Of a DNA stretch of 64,000 nucleotides, positions 42,507 through 54,132 are shown piece by piece. The notes beneath the pieces were generated by a model. That model saw only the letters and a list, made by a program, of their open reading frames with translations. It was not told where the DNA came from and did not search any database. Source of the stretch: an uncultured Alphaproteobacteria bacterium. GTDB taxonomy: Bacteria > Pseudomonadota > Alphaproteobacteria > UBA2966. Every line of letters begins with the position of its first letter. The stretch's first letter is position 1. Where the stretch lies: positions 1,218,124-1,282,123 of the forward strand of contig OY282368.1 in assembly GCA_958295725.1 (NCBI GenBank). Reading direction: 5' to 3'. The position numbers and the translations under genes were made by a program.

Positions 42507-43646
42507 TGTCCTGGTTCAGGACATATGAGACACGGGGGTCTCTTTGGCTGTCAGTGAGTGAAGGTACTGGGCGGGGGTGTGTCCGCCAAGGGCCTGGTGC
42601 GGTCTGAAGGTGTTGAATTCGTCGGCGAAGGCGTCGATCCATCGGTTGATGTCGTCGAGGTTGTCGTCGGGCAGGTCCCATGTGGCGTAGAACTCGTATC
42701 TCCAGGCGCCGTTGTTGCGCTCGACGTGACCGTTGAGCTTGGGCGAGCGTGGCGGGAGTTCGAACAGATCGATGCGGCGGCGCTGGCATTCGGTCTCGAA
42801 GTCGGCCTTGAACTCAGAGCCTCCATCGACCTGGATGGCTTCGATGGGGAAGGGCATGTCGGCCTGGAGCTTGTCGAGGAAGCGCCTGGCGTTGTGTGCG
42901 GTTGCGCGTCTCCAGGCCTGTGCGCAGGTCCATTTGGTGACGGGGTCATGGGCGGTGAACTGCTTGATGGCGGGCCGGGCTGTGTGTGGCGAGACGGTGA
43001 GGGTGTCGAGTTGGACGATCTCTCCGGGACTTGTGGGCTTGCGGCCCTTGGGCAGGCGTCTGGCGTATGGTCTGAGGCGCCGGGCGGCGCGCGGTCCGTT
43101 GCGGCGCAAGGTCGGGACCGGGGTGACGGCGCCGCGCTCCATGAGGGTCTTGAGGATGCGGCCTGTGGTGCTCTCGCTTGCCGCGTGCCCGTTGCGTCGG
43201 AGCAGGACGGCGATCTTGGCCTTGCCCCACATGGGGTAGTCGGCGCGTGTCTCCCGGACCGCCGTCACCAGCGCCGCCGACCAAGTGGGCCGGCGCGGGG
43301 TGTGCGGGCGTCGCGAGCACGGCTTGAGGCGGTTGCGGTCCGCCAGCCTCTGCCACCGGTAGAGGGTCGATCTCGGCACGCCGACGGCGTTGGCGGCCGC
43401 TCGTGCGGTCAGGCCGTCGGCCCGGGCTTGGCGCCAGCGCTCAAGGGCGTCGCGCCTGTGCGCTTCGTCGCTCCGCTCCTTGCCGCACAGGCGCGACGCC
43501 AGGGCGGCTCCTCGTGTAATCTGCCGGGGCAGGCCGAAGGTCTGCATGGGGGTTCTCCTTCACGCTGCTTGTTCAGCACCAACAGCGTCGGAGACCCCCG
43601 CCCTTACATCAAGGGCCCGTGTCTCACATCTGTCTGAACGAGGTCA
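42507..43646. mobile_element. IS481-like insertion sequence, apparently complete
   Basis: The 1140-bp element has imperfect terminal inverted repeats of about 30 bp: the left end starts TGTCCTGGTTCAGGACATAT and the inverted right end starts TGACCTCGTTCAGACAGATG; both then read GAGACACGGG. The bases TCGAT flank both sides (42502-42506 and 43647-43651) as a 5-bp target duplication, so insertion is relatively recent. One transposase gene fills it. The right end is only 53 bp from the squalene synthase-like start codon and may influence its expression. Confidence 0.85.
42516..43547 (-). CDS. IS481-like DDE transposase
   Basis: A 343-residue transposase. The N-terminal helix-turn-helix part includes ARAAANAVGVPRSTLYRWQRL. 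The rve/integrase core follows with the three acidic residues in VQLDTLTV, IQVDGGSEFK and LNGHVERNNG. The C-terminus is FRPHQALGGHTPAQYLHSL. The stop codon lies inside the terminal inverted repeat. No frameshift or internal stop is seen, and GGAG precedes the ATG, so it is probably active. Confidence 0.9.
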   Translation of the reverse strand: MQTFGLPRQITRGAALASRLCGKERSDEAHRRDALERWRQARADGLTARAAANAVGVPRSTLYRWQRLADRNRLKPCSRRPHTPRRPTWSAALVTAVRETRADYPMWGKAKIAVLLRRNGHAASESTTGRILKTLMERGAVTPVPTLRRNGPRAARRLRPYARRLPKGRKPTSPGEIVQLDTLTVSPHTARPAIKQFTAHDPVTKWTCAQAWRRATAHNARRFLDKLQADMPFPIEAIQVDGGSEFKADFETECQRRRIDLFELPPRSPKLNGHVERNNGAWRYEFYATWDLPDDNLDDINRWIDAFADEFNTFRPHQALGGHTPAQYLHSLTAKETPVSHMS

Positions 43647-43698
43647 TCGATATGTTGTGCCCGCGACAGACCGTGGAACCATGATGTTGTGAGGGTCC

Positions 43699-44550
43699 GT
43701 GGCCGAAGCCTCTTCCGACGCCTCCCTGGCCGACGACGTGCGGCGCCATGACTACGACCGCTATCTTTGCGCGCTGTTCGCGCCCGCGCATCGGCGCCCG
43801 GCCCTCGTCGCGCTGCTCGCGCTGAACCTGGAACTCGGGCGGATTCGCGAACGGGTCGGTGAGCCGATGCTGGGCCGGGTCCGTCTGACGTGGTGGCGCG
43901 AGACCGTCGACGGAGTCTTCGAGGGGCCGCCTCGTCGGCACCCCGTGGCCCGCGCCCTCGCGGAGGCCGTCGCGCGGCATCCGATCTCGCGGGAGGTGTT
44001 GGAGGGCATGATCGACGCGCGGGAGCAGGAGTTCGCCGGACGGGAGTTTCCGTCGTTCGAGGCGCTGGACCGGTTCGCGAGCGGGACCTCGGGTGCTCTC
44101 CAGCGCGCCTGTCTGGCGGTGCTGGGCGTCGACGACGCCCCGGAAGCGGCCGCGGCGGCGGACCATGTGGGCACGGCCCTGGCCCTGATCGATCTGGTCC
44201 GCGGCGTGCCCCATCACGCCCGCGCGGGGCGCACCTGCCTTCCGCGAGACGCCTTGGCCGAGGCGGCGCTCGGCACGGACGACCTGATCCATCCCGAGGG
44301 GCGCGCGCGTCTGGCGCCGGTCGTCGAGGCGATCGTCGACGGCGCGTCGCGGCATGTGCGGTGGGCGCGGGACCTGCGGCGCGACGTCCCGCCCGAGTCC
44401 CTTCCGGCGCTCCTGCCGGCGGTTCTCGTCGACGCGTATGCGCGGGACCTGCGGCGGTCCGGTTACGACCCGTTCGCGCTCGGGGGCGAGTCGGGTCGGC
44501 TCCGGCGTCAACTGCGCCTCGTCCGGGCGCGGCTCCGGAAGCGCTACTGA
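43699..44550 (+). CDS. Squalene/phytoene synthase family protein (NDUFAF6-like)
   Basis: A 283-residue all-helical protein of the squalene/phytoene synthase family. It has DYDRYLCALFAPAHRRPALVAL, LGRVRLTWWRETVDGVF and a C-terminal YARDLRRSGYDPF. The aspartate-rich substrate motifs of true synthases (DxxxD) are not clear, so it belongs to the short NDUFAF6/YfhR-like subgroup usually next to secDF-Mth938 in alphaproteobacteria. The start is GTG. Its final 29 coding bases recur at the end of trmFO beyond the ATPase/RloB cassette. Confidence 0.85.
   Translation: MAEASSDASLADDVRRHDYDRYLCALFAPAHRRPALVALLALNLELGRIRERVGEPMLGRVRLTWWRETVDGVFEGPPRRHPVARALAEAVARHPISREVLEGMIDAREQEFAGREFPSFEALDRFASGTSGALQRACLAVLGVDDAPEAAAAADHVGTALALIDLVRGVPHHARAGRTCLPRDALAEAALGTDDLIHPEGRARLAPVVEAIVDGASRHVRWARDLRRDVPPESLPALLPAVLVDAYARDLRRSGYDPFALGGESGRLRRQLRLVRARLRKRY
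44519..44547. repeat. 29-bp direct repeat, left copy (end of squalene synthase-like gene)
   Basis: The sequence from TCGTCCGGGCGCGG to GGAAGCGCTAC is identical at all 29 positions to 46672-46700. It encodes the last residues of the squalene synthase-like protein, just before its stop codon. The pair brackets the ATPase/RloB cassette exactly. Confidence 0.9.
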
Positions 44551-44691
44551 ACCGGACGCCGCGCCGCGCGGCATCTGTTGGCGAGAGCGCGGGGCGTCAT
44601 AGCAGCTTCCCTTTTTCGCCGAATTATGTAAAATTCCCACACAAAGGGCTGTTTCTCTACCGAACAAGCGCTGAAATAGGGGGATGTTCGC

Positions 44692-45972
44692 ATGTTGCTG
44701 CGCTTCGGCGTCGCCAACCATCTTTCGATCCGCGACTTTCAGGAGCTGTCGTTCTCGGCGTCATCCTTGAAGGATCGGGAAGAGGGGCTGATCGCCTGCG
44801 CCGCCGCGCCGAAGGGGGCGGTGGTCCCGGCGGTCGTGGTCTACGGCGCCAACGCCTCGGGCAAGAGCAACCTCATGATGGCGATGGAGACCATGCGGCA
44901 GATGGTTTTGTATTCTCAGACTCAAGGCGAACCGGACGGCGGCGTGCCGCGCCAGCCGTTCAGGCTCGATCCGGCCTGTTCCGGGCGACCGTCGCGCTTC
45001 GATATCGATTTCGTTATCGACGGCGTGCGCCATCACTATGGCTTCGAGACGTCCGATACGGCGTTCGAGGCCGAATGGCTGTACGACTTCCCCAAGTCTC
45101 AACGCCGGATGCTGTTCGAGCGGGAGGGCGTCGAGTATCGTTTCGGACGCGGATTGAAAGGGCGAAACAACGTCATCGCCGACCTGACCCGGCCCAACAG
45201 CCTGTACCTGTCGGCGGCCGCCCAGAACGGACACGAACGGGTATCCAGGGTGTTCGGATATTTCCGGTCGATTGAAGGCATTGTTGCCGTCGCCGTTCCG
45301 GGCATGGCGGCGTCCATGCAGCTGGCCAGGAAGGAGCCGGATGATCGCATGATCGATTTTCTCGGAGAGATCGGTACGGGGGTTGTCGGCTATCGGCGCA
45401 AGAAAACCGAGGCTGCGGACGAAATCGAAGTGTTACTGCAGGACCTCACCGGCGTAATCAGCAAAAGGCTGCACGAACCGGCCGACCTCAAAGCGATCGT
45501 GGGCGACGACTGGAGGACCTCCATCGAACTCGCCCATCGCGGCCGGGACGGCGAGGACGTTTATCTCGACCTAGACTTGGAAAGCGCCGGCACGCGACGG
45601 CTGCTGGTCGTGCTCGTCCTCGTCTTCCAGGCGCTGGACGAGGGGACACTCCTGTTCATCGACGAGCTCGACGCGAGCCTCCATACGCAAGCCGCCGAGA
45701 AGGTTCTGAGGCTGTTCTGTTCGCCCGGGACCAACCCCAAGGGCGCGCAGCTCGTGGCGACGACCCACGACACCAACCTGTTGCGCTCGCCCGTGCTGCG
45801 GCGCGACCAGATCTGGTTCACCGAGAAGGACGCCGAAGGCGCGACGGTGCTCTACCCGCTCACCGACATTCGCACACGCAAGGGCGACGATATCGGGCGG
45901 GGGTATCTGCAAGGCCGCTACGGCGCCGTGCCCTTCGACGACCCGGTTTCCGCCCTTGGCGCACGGCGCTAA
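44692..45972 (+). CDS. AAA family ATPase, AbiLi/RloA-like
   Basis: A 426-residue ABC/SMC-like ATPase of the OLD/AAA_15 type. It starts MLLRFGVANHLSIRDFQEL. Walker A is VVYGANASGKSNLMMAM near residue 48. The C-terminal half has LLFIDELDASLHTQAAEKV (Walker B) and LVATTHDTNLLRS (H-switch). An RloB-type gene overlaps its end by 17 bp; this pairing defines RloAB/AbiL-type loci, known to give phage resistance by abortive infection in Lactococcus. AGGGGGA lies seven bases before the ATG, and an AT-rich stretch with TAAAAT (44629-44634) may be its -10 box. Confidence 0.85.
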   Translation: MLLRFGVANHLSIRDFQELSFSASSLKDREEGLIACAAAPKGAVVPAVVVYGANASGKSNLMMAMETMRQMVLYSQTQGEPDGGVPRQPFRLDPACSGRPSRFDIDFVIDGVRHHYGFETSDTAFEAEWLYDFPKSQRRMLFEREGVEYRFGRGLKGRNNVIADLTRPNSLYLSAAAQNGHERVSRVFGYFRSIEGIVAVAVPGMAASMQLARKEPDDRMIDFLGEIGTGVVGYRRKKTEAADEIEVLLQDLTGVISKRLHEPADLKAIVGDDWRTSIELAHRGRDGEDVYLDLDLESAGTRRLLVVLVLVFQALDEGTLLFIDELDASLHTQAAEKVLRLFCSPGTNPKGAQLVATTHDTNLLRSPVLRRDQIWFTEKDAEGATVLYPLTDIRTRKGDDIGRGYLQGRYGAVPFDDPVSALGARR

Positions 45973-46618
45973 AGTTCGCCACCGCCGCGCTGCTTCGGGC
46001 CTGAGGCGTCGTGGCCCCCGCCGCGAGCCGAAGCGGCGTTTCGTCCTGTTCTGCGAGGGCGCGAAGACGGAACCGGCTTATTTCGATGCCATCCGACGCG
46101 CCTGTTCCAGCGCGATGGTCTCCGTGGAGACCGTCCCCGGGGTGGGCGTCCCCATGACCGTCGCGGGGAAAGCGGTCGAAGAGGCGAAATCCCTCCGGCG
46201 TGGTCGCAAGCGAGACTCGTTCGAGGAAAGTGATCAGATCTGGGCGGTGTTCGATCGGGACGAGCATCCCTGTTTCGATGAGGCGGTGGCGCTGTGCGAG
46301 GGATATGACGTCGGGGTCGCCCGCTCCGACCCGTGTTTCGAACTGTGGCTGATCCTGCACGAACAGGACTACAACCGGTCGTGCGACCGCCACGAGGTTC
46401 AGAGGGAGCTCGAGCGCCTGCGACCGGAATACGACAGAGGGCATGGCAAGACCCCCGATTGCGAAGATCTGGTGAGGCGCGTCGAGGAAGCCGAAGGACG
46501 CGCCAAAACGCTGTTGCGGCGCCGTAACGAGGAAGACAACCCTTGTGGCAACCCTTCCACGACCGTCGGCCGATTGACCCGCGCGGTTCGCGCCGCCGAC
46601 GAAAGCGCGAGACCGTAG
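45956..46618 (+). CDS. rloB: RloB family protein (AbiLii-like)
   Basis: A 220-residue RloB-family protein. After a basic N-terminus it shows the Toprim-like pattern RRFVLFCEGAKTEPAYFDAI, then IWAVFDRDEHPCFDEAV, the family's RSDPCFELWLILHEQDY block, and a C-terminal NPCGNPSTTVGRLTRAVR. The conserved E of CEGAKTEP and the DRDEH motif resemble metal-binding Toprim residues. The start is TTG overlapping the ATPase gene by 17 bp, implying translational coupling. Together with the ATPase it forms a compact two-gene defence candidate. Confidence 0.85.
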   Translation: MAHGAKVRHRRAASGLRRRGPRREPKRRFVLFCEGAKTEPAYFDAIRRACSSAMVSVETVPGVGVPMTVAGKAVEEAKSLRRGRKRDSFEESDQIWAVFDRDEHPCFDEAVALCEGYDVGVARSDPCFELWLILHEQDYNRSCDRHEVQRELERLRPEYDRGHGKTPDCEDLVRRVEEAEGRAKTLLRRRNEEDNPCGNPSTTVGRLTRAVRAADESARP

Positions 46619-46671
46619 AAGGGTAGTCCGTTCGGCGACGCTTCCGATGTTGTCGCGAATGTTTCCGCTTT

Positions 46672-46700
46672 TCGTCCGGGCGCGGCTCCGGAAGCGCTAC
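46672..46700. repeat. 29-bp direct repeat, right copy (end of trmFO)
   Basis: Identical over 29 bp to 44519-44547. It contains the trmFO stop codon (46697-46699 on the minus strand). Immediately left of it is about 50 bp without coding function after the rloB stop codon. Confidence 0.9.
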
Positions 46701-48046
46701 CGGACACCGAGCCAGGCGTCGACGTGGGCGAGGGCGCGGCGCGTCAGGGCCGATCTGCGCGCACGCTTTCCGGCGCGTTCCGCCAGCGGCGGAAACAGAC
46801 CGAAGTTCACGTTCATCGGTTGAAAACCGTCGGGGTCGGCGCCGCCCGTCACGTGGGCGAGGAGGGCGCCGAGGGCCGTCGTGGCGGGCGGTGGATTCGG
46901 CGAACCGCCCATCGATTCCGCCGCGGCGAAACGGCCCGCGAGCAAGCCGATCGCGGCGCTCTCCACATAGCCTTCGACGCCGGTGATCTGGCCGGCGAAC
47001 CGGAGACGCGGCATGGCCTCGAGCCTGAGCTCCGAATCCAGCAGCCGCGGGCTGTTGATGAAGGTGTTGCGGTGCACGCCGCCGAGGCGCGCGAAACGCG
47101 CACGCTCGAGCCCCGGAATGGTCCGGAAGACGCGCCGCTGCTCGGCATGGCGGAGCTTGGTCTGGAATCCCACGATGTTGTAGAGCGTCCCCAGCGCGTT
47201 GTCCTGGCGGAGCTGGACCACGGCGTGCGGCCGCGCGCCCGTCCGGGGATCCGTCAGTCCCACCGGCTTCATGGGCCCGTATCGCAAGGTCTCCACGCCG
47301 CGTTCCGCCATGACCTCGATGGGCAGGCAGCCCTCGAAGTAGGGCGTGATGGCCTCCCATTCCTTGAACTCGATCCTGTCGGCCTCCAGGACCGCCGCGA
47401 TCAAGGACTCGTACCGCGCGCGGTCGAGCGGACAGTTGATGTAGTCGCCCCCGTCTCCGCGATCGCTCCCGAGACCGTCCTTGTCGTAACGCGATTGGCG
47501 CCAGGCCTCGGAGAAATCGATGCTGTCCCGGTAGACGATGGGGGAAATGGCGTCGAAGAAGGCCAGCGCGTCCTCGCCGGTCAGATCCCGTATGGCGGCG
47601 GCGAATCCGGGCGATGTCAGCGGCCCCGTGGCGACGATCGTCGGGCTCCAGTCCTCCGGCGGCAGGCCTGGAACCTCGTGGCGGTCGACGTCGATCAGGG
47701 GCTCCGCTTCGATGGCGGACTCGACGGCGTCGGAGAAACCGGCGCGGTCCACGGCCAGGGCCGATCCCGCGGGGACTCGATGAGCGTCGGCCGCGCGCAT
47801 GATCAGGGAACCGGCCCGGCGCATCTCCTCGTGCAGCAGTCCCACCGCGTTGTTCCCGGAATCGTCGGAACGGAAGGAGTTCGAGCACACGAGCTCGGCG
47901 AGCCTGCCCGTCACGTGAGCGTCCGTGCCGCGCTCCGGACGCATCTCGTGAACGACCGCCGGAACTCCGGCGCGCGCGGCCTGCCATGCCGCCTCGCAGC
48001 CGGCCAGACCGCCGCCGACGACGTGGATCGGCGATCTCGCGCTCAT
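46697..48046 (-). CDS. trmFO: Methylenetetrahydrofolate-tRNA-(uracil-5-)-methyltransferase TrmFO
   Basis: A 449-residue FAD-dependent enzyme that makes 5-methyluridine at position 54 of tRNA, using methylenetetrahydrofolate. The FAD-binding N-terminus is [19 protein letters not shown]. Family blocks include [69 protein letters not shown] and [16 protein letters not shown]. The ATG at [13 protein letters not shown] gives the usual start. It converges on the rloB gene and has the 29-bp repeat at its 3' end. Confidence 0.96.
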   Translation of the reverse strand: MSARSPIHVVGGGLAGCEAAWQAARAGVPAVVHEMRPERGTDAHVTGRLAELVCSNSFRSDDSGNNAVGLLHEEMRRAGSLIMRAADAHRVPAGSALAVDRAGFSDAVESAIEAEPLIDVDRHEVPGLPPEDWSPTIVATGPLTSPGFAAAIRDLTGEDALAFFDAISPIVYRDSIDFSEAWRQSRYDKDGLGSDRGDGGDYINCPLDRARYESLIAAVLEADRIEFKEWEAITPYFEGCLPIEVMAERGVETLRYGPMKPVGLTDPRTGARPHAVVQLRQDNALGTLYNIVGFQTKLRHAEQRRVFRTIPGLERARFARLGGVHRNTFINSPRLLDSELRLEAMPRLRFAGQITGVEGYVESAAIGLLAGRFAAAESMGGSPNPPPATTALGALLAHVTGGADPDGFQPMNVNFGLFPPLAERAGKRARRSALTRRALAHVDAWLGVR

Positions 48047-48133
48047 GTCCGGGACGATAGGGGGCTCGCGTCCCGGTGTCATCCTGGTTCCCTGATCGCC
48101 GGCGGGAGGTCGCGGACCGGGGGGCGTGCCTTC

Positions 48134-51061
<2,928 letters not shown>

Positions 51062-51179
51062 TGACGGAGGAACGTCGGTTCGGTCGCGGCATCATACGGG
51101 ATGGGGGCGGCGGGACGCGACTCCGAATCGCGAAGGCGCTCGCCCTTGTAATCCCGTCGCCACGCTCTACAGTTCCCCC

Positions 51180-52622
51180 ATGAACGGCGAAGATCTCGTC
51201 CGCCTCTCCGCCTGCGACGCGGTGGACCTTCTGGCGCGCGGCGAGGCGACCCCCTTCGACCTGCTGGACGCCGCCGAGGCGCGGGTCGCCGCGACGGACG
51301 GCGTGCTCAACGCCCTGCCCACCCTTTGCTTCGACCGGGCCCGGGCGCGCGCCGAACGGCTCGCCGGCGGGGCGGGGGGAGGAGGGGACGCGGAGAGGCC
51401 GGGGTACCTTCACGGATTGCCGGTCGCCGTGAAGGATCTCAGCGACGTCGCCGGCGTGCGCACGACTTACGGTTCCCTGGCCTTCGCGGACCACGTGCCG
51501 CGGCGGTCGGACTACATGGTGGAGCGTCTCGAGGCCAACGGCGCCCTGGTCGTGGCCAAGTCGAACACGCCCGAGTTCGGGGCCGGCTCGCAGACCTTCA
51601 ACGAGGTCTTCGGCACGACGACGAACCCGTGGAACACGGCGCTCACGCCGGGCGGTTCCTCCGGCGGGTCCGCCGCCGCCCTGGCCGCGGGCCAGGTGTG
51701 GCTCGCCACCGGCAGCGACCACGGCGGCTCGATCCGCAATCCCGCGAGCTTCACCTCGACCGTCGGTCTGAGGCCCGGGCCCGGAGTGGCGCCTCACGGT
51801 CCCGTCCGGCTGCCGTTCAACACGCTCGCCGTGAACGGTCCGATGGCGCGGACGGTCGAGGATGCGGCCTTGATGCTCGATGCCATGGCCGGTCTCGACC
51901 CGCGCGACCCGCTCACCCGTCCGGCGCCGTCGGTTCCCTACCGCCGCGCCGCTGCCGAGCCCGTGCCGCCCCGGCGGGTGGCCTTCAGCCCCGATCTCGG
52001 TCTCGGTCCCGTCGACCCGGAGGTCCGGCGGTTGTGCGCCGAGGGGGCGCGGCGCTTCACGGATGCCGGCGCCGCGGTGGAGGAGGCCTGCATCGACTTC
52101 CATGACGCGGCGGAGATATTCGAGGTGCTCCGCGCCGTCTATTTCTCCGGCGACCGGGCGCATTTGCTCGCGGAGCACCGCGACAAGTTCAAACCGGAGC
52201 TCGTCTGGAACATCGAGGAGGGGCTGAAGGTCGACGCCGGGAGGGTCGCGCGCGCCGAACGGGCCCGGGGCGCGCTCTATCGTCGCGCCGCGACGTTCTT
52301 CGAGACCTACGACCTGTTGCTTTGTCCCGCCGTGGTGGCGCCGCCGTTCGATCACCGCCGGCGCTATCTGGACGAGGTCGCCGGCGTGAGGTTCGAGCAC
52401 TACTTCGGCTGGCTGGTCATGGCCTTCGCCATCACGCTCACCGCCTGTCCCGCGATGTCGGTTCCTACCGGCTTCACCGGCGACGGGCGCCCGGTCGGAC
52501 TTCAGATGGTGGCCCCGATGGGACGCGAGGCGGAGTTGCTGTCGGCGGCAGCCGTGTTCGAGGCGCTCACCGGCCTGAAGGACCGCGTGCCGATCGATCC
52601 GCGGGCGGGAGAGCCGGTGTAG
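51180..52622 (+). CDS. Amidase signature family enzyme
   Basis: A 480-residue amidase. The Ser-cisSer-Lys triad is visible: lysine in LPVAVKDLSD, the cis-serine in TPGGSSGGSAAALAAG, and the nucleophilic serine in ATGSDHGGSIRNPAS. The C-terminus has FAITLTACPAMSVPTGFTGDGRPVGLQMV. The substrate (amide, N-carbamoyl compound or ester) cannot be inferred. It is divergent from uvrA; the gap of about 120 bp shows no clear promoter. A ribosome-binding site before the ATG is weak. Confidence 0.9.
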   Translation: MNGEDLVRLSACDAVDLLARGEATPFDLLDAAEARVAATDGVLNALPTLCFDRARARAERLAGGAGGGGDAERPGYLHGLPVAVKDLSDVAGVRTTYGSLAFADHVPRRSDYMVERLEANGALVVAKSNTPEFGAGSQTFNEVFGTTTNPWNTALTPGGSSGGSAAALAAGQVWLATGSDHGGSIRNPASFTSTVGLRPGPGVAPHGPVRLPFNTLAVNGPMARTVEDAALMLDAMAGLDPRDPLTRPAPSVPYRRAAAEPVPPRRVAFSPDLGLGPVDPEVRRLCAEGARRFTDAGAAVEEACIDFHDAAEIFEVLRAVYFSGDRAHLLAEHRDKFKPELVWNIEEGLKVDAGRVARAERARGALYRRAATFFETYDLLLCPAVVAPPFDHRRRYLDEVAGVRFEHYFGWLVMAFAITLTACPAMSVPTGFTGDGRPVGLQMVAPMGREAELLSAAAVFEALTGLKDRVPIDPRAGEPV

Positions 52623-52651
52623 GGCGCCGCCCGCGTCGGGCCGCCCGCCGG

Positions 52652-53065
52652 CTACCCGGCGCCGTCCGGATCGCGCCACAGGCGGAGGCCGACGGCGCCC
52701 AACACCAGGACGAACAGCGGGTCGATGAACGCCCACATGAGCGGCGCCTCCCGGGACATCAGATCGCCGAACCAGTTCCAGAAGAACCAGAGCGCCAGGA
52801 GCAGCGAGGCGTAGAAGGTGACGTTCACCTCGATGCAGTGCTTCAGGACCGCCCCGTCGGCGCCGGCTCGATGCAGACGGACCTTCCAGATCAGGCTCGC
52901 GGTCAGCGCAAGGAGGACGCCCGCCGCCATGAACCAGTTCAGGACGCTCCATACCGGATAGCCCGTGCTTCCGTCGTCGTAGAGCGGCGTGGCGACAAAG
53001 TTCGCGCCGGTCCCCACAGCCGTCAGGAAGGCGTAGGCGGCCAGAACGCATCGCATGGTCTTCAT
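52652..53065 (-). CDS. Four-span hypothetical membrane protein
   Basis: A 137-residue protein with four predicted membrane helices: CVLAAYAFLTAVGTGANFV, WFMAAGVLLALTASLIW, VTFYASLLLALWFFWNWFGD and FIDPLFVLVLGAVGLRLW. GGGGAGACGAG before the ATG is a good ribosome-binding site, and the composition is normal for this genome. No family name is recognised with confidence. It is convergent with the amidase gene. Confidence 0.7.
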   Translation of the reverse strand: MKTMRCVLAAYAFLTAVGTGANFVATPLYDDGSTGYPVWSVLNWFMAAGVLLALTASLIWKVRLHRAGADGAVLKHCIEVNVTFYASLLLALWFFWNWFGDLMSREAPLMWAFIDPLFVLVLGAVGLRLWRDPDGAG

Positions 53066-53211
53066 GATCTCGTCTCCCCTGCCGGGCGCCCTCGACCGGG
53101 CGCGCGGCGGCGGTCTTCGGGCGTACATCGTTCACGCCGGGAACGGCGCCACATCGTCGTCCGGCGGTAGAGGCTCGGTTTGAAATATAGCGCATCGGGT
53201 GGGCTTGCGTT

Positions 53212-53229
53212 TGCCATGTATGCATGGCA
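53212..53229. promoter_or_regulatory. Inverted repeat, possible operator
   Basis: TGCCATG and CATGGCA form a perfect 7-bp inverted repeat separated by TATG. It lies in the 380-bp gap between the membrane protein gene and the antitoxin gene. Which gene it would control is unclear. Confidence 0.35.
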
Positions 53230-53393
53230 CTCCGCGTCGTGACAAACCTCGAAAATTTCGAACTGAGACGCTTCTGCCGCACGTATCGGCGCAGCATCGA
53301 ACAGGATCCGGAGGTGGGGGAATAACGGAGCTCGCGAGGTCCGATGAGCCCGCGCGAAACGGATGGCGCCTGTCAGGACTGTCTCCGCGTCAC

Positions 53394-53423
53394 TTGACGT
53401 ATCTCAATTGAGATTCATATGGT
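53394..53423 (+). promoter_or_regulatory. Toxin-antitoxin promoter with palindromic operator
   Basis: TTGACG (53394-53399) and TATGGT (53418-53423) are spaced by 18 bp. The spacer contains the perfect 14-bp palindrome ATCTCAATTGAGAT (53401-53414). This is the layout expected for autorepression by a RelB-type antitoxin. The antitoxin ATG follows 23 bp after the -10 box with GGAGGT at 53432-53437. Confidence 0.65.
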
Positions 53424-53445
53424 TGGCGAATGGAGGTAATGTCCA

Positions 53446-53745
53446 ATGCCCGCTCAGACCTCGATGCTCCATGTCCGCGTGGACGATCGGCTCAAGACCA
53501 AAGCGGCCGATACGCTGGCCGGCGTCGGCCTGACGCTCTCGGATGCCGTGCGCATCCTCTTGACCCGTGTTGCCGCGGAGGGCGGGTTGCCGACCGGCCT
53601 GACCGCCGACCCCGAAGCCCATGACGCGTGGTTCCGTGCCAAGGTGCGGGAAGCCCTGGACGACCCGCGCGCCACTGTTCCACACGAACGGGTCATGAGC
53701 GACTCGCAGGCGCTGATCGACGGAAAGCGCCGTGCGCGATCTTGA
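53446..53745 (+). CDS. RelB/DinJ family antitoxin
   Basis: A 99-residue antitoxin. The N-terminal ribbon-helix-helix is evident: MLHVRVDDRLKTKAADTLAGVGLTLSDAVRILLTRV, the DinJ pattern in which the strand pairs for DNA binding. The C-terminal part (HDAWFRAKVREALDDPRATVPHERVM) would wrap the toxin. Its last 14 bp overlap the toxin frame. The upstream palindrome fits self-regulation. Its toxin partner is frameshifted. Confidence 0.9.
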   Translation: MPAQTSMLHVRVDDRLKTKAADTLAGVGLTLSDAVRILLTRVAAEGGLPTGLTADPEAHDAWFRAKVREALDDPRATVPHERVMSDSQALIDGKRRARS

Positions 53746-53994
53746 ATGGAAGGCCTTGGCGGTTGCCGACCCGATGGCGATCGTCGATTATGTTTCGGAC
53801 GACAATCCCGAGGCCGCCCAGGCCTGAAGGAAGATATCGAGACCAGGGCGTCGCGTTTGCGGGAGAACCCACGACTTTACAGAGTCGGTCGCGTGGACGG
53901 CACCCGCGAGATGGTCGTGCGTTCGAACTACCTCGTCGTCTATGCCGAGGATCCCCACACTGTCACGATACTTCGGGTGCTGCGCGCGGCCTGA
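53732..53994 (+). pseudogene. RelE/ParE-type toxin, frameshifted
   Basis: The first part, from GTG at 53732, reads LEWKALAVADPMAIVDYVSDD and NPEAAQA, then stops at 53825-53827. The next frame continues exactly where the family would, LKEDIETRASRLRENPRLYR, VDGTREMVVRSNYLVVYAE and VTILRVLRAA. Adding one C to the CC at about 53823-53824 restores a single frame of about 88 codons. So this is a ParE/RelE-superfamily toxin with a one-base deletion, either real inactivation or a sequencing error. Confidence 0.85.
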
Positions 53995-54030
53995 CAGTGG
54001 CCCGAAACATGATGTGAGCAACCCGCGCCG

Positions 54031-54092
54031 AGTACCTTGCCAGACACACAGTCGGAGAACCCCTCCCGTCTCATATGTCCTGAACCAGGACA
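54031..54092 (+). pseudogene. Remnant of an IS481-like transposase 3' end plus terminal palindrome
   Basis: AGTACCTTGCCAGACACACAG through CCGTCTCATA and the palindrome TGTCCTGAACCAGGACA (54076-54092) align with the copies at 4.3 and 33.8 kb and with the intact IS. It lies between the broken toxin gene and the first coiled-coil gene, 41 bp from the latter's start. Confidence 0.75.
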
Positions 54093-54132
54093 CGGGCTTG
54101 CGGGTCGTGTCCGGTCGCGTCAGAATGACGGG

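Noticed and set aside
53199..53411. A 70-codon frame upstream of the antitoxin
   Set aside because: It runs into the toxin-antitoxin promoter and operator, has no ribosome-binding site, and its product has no recognisable feature.
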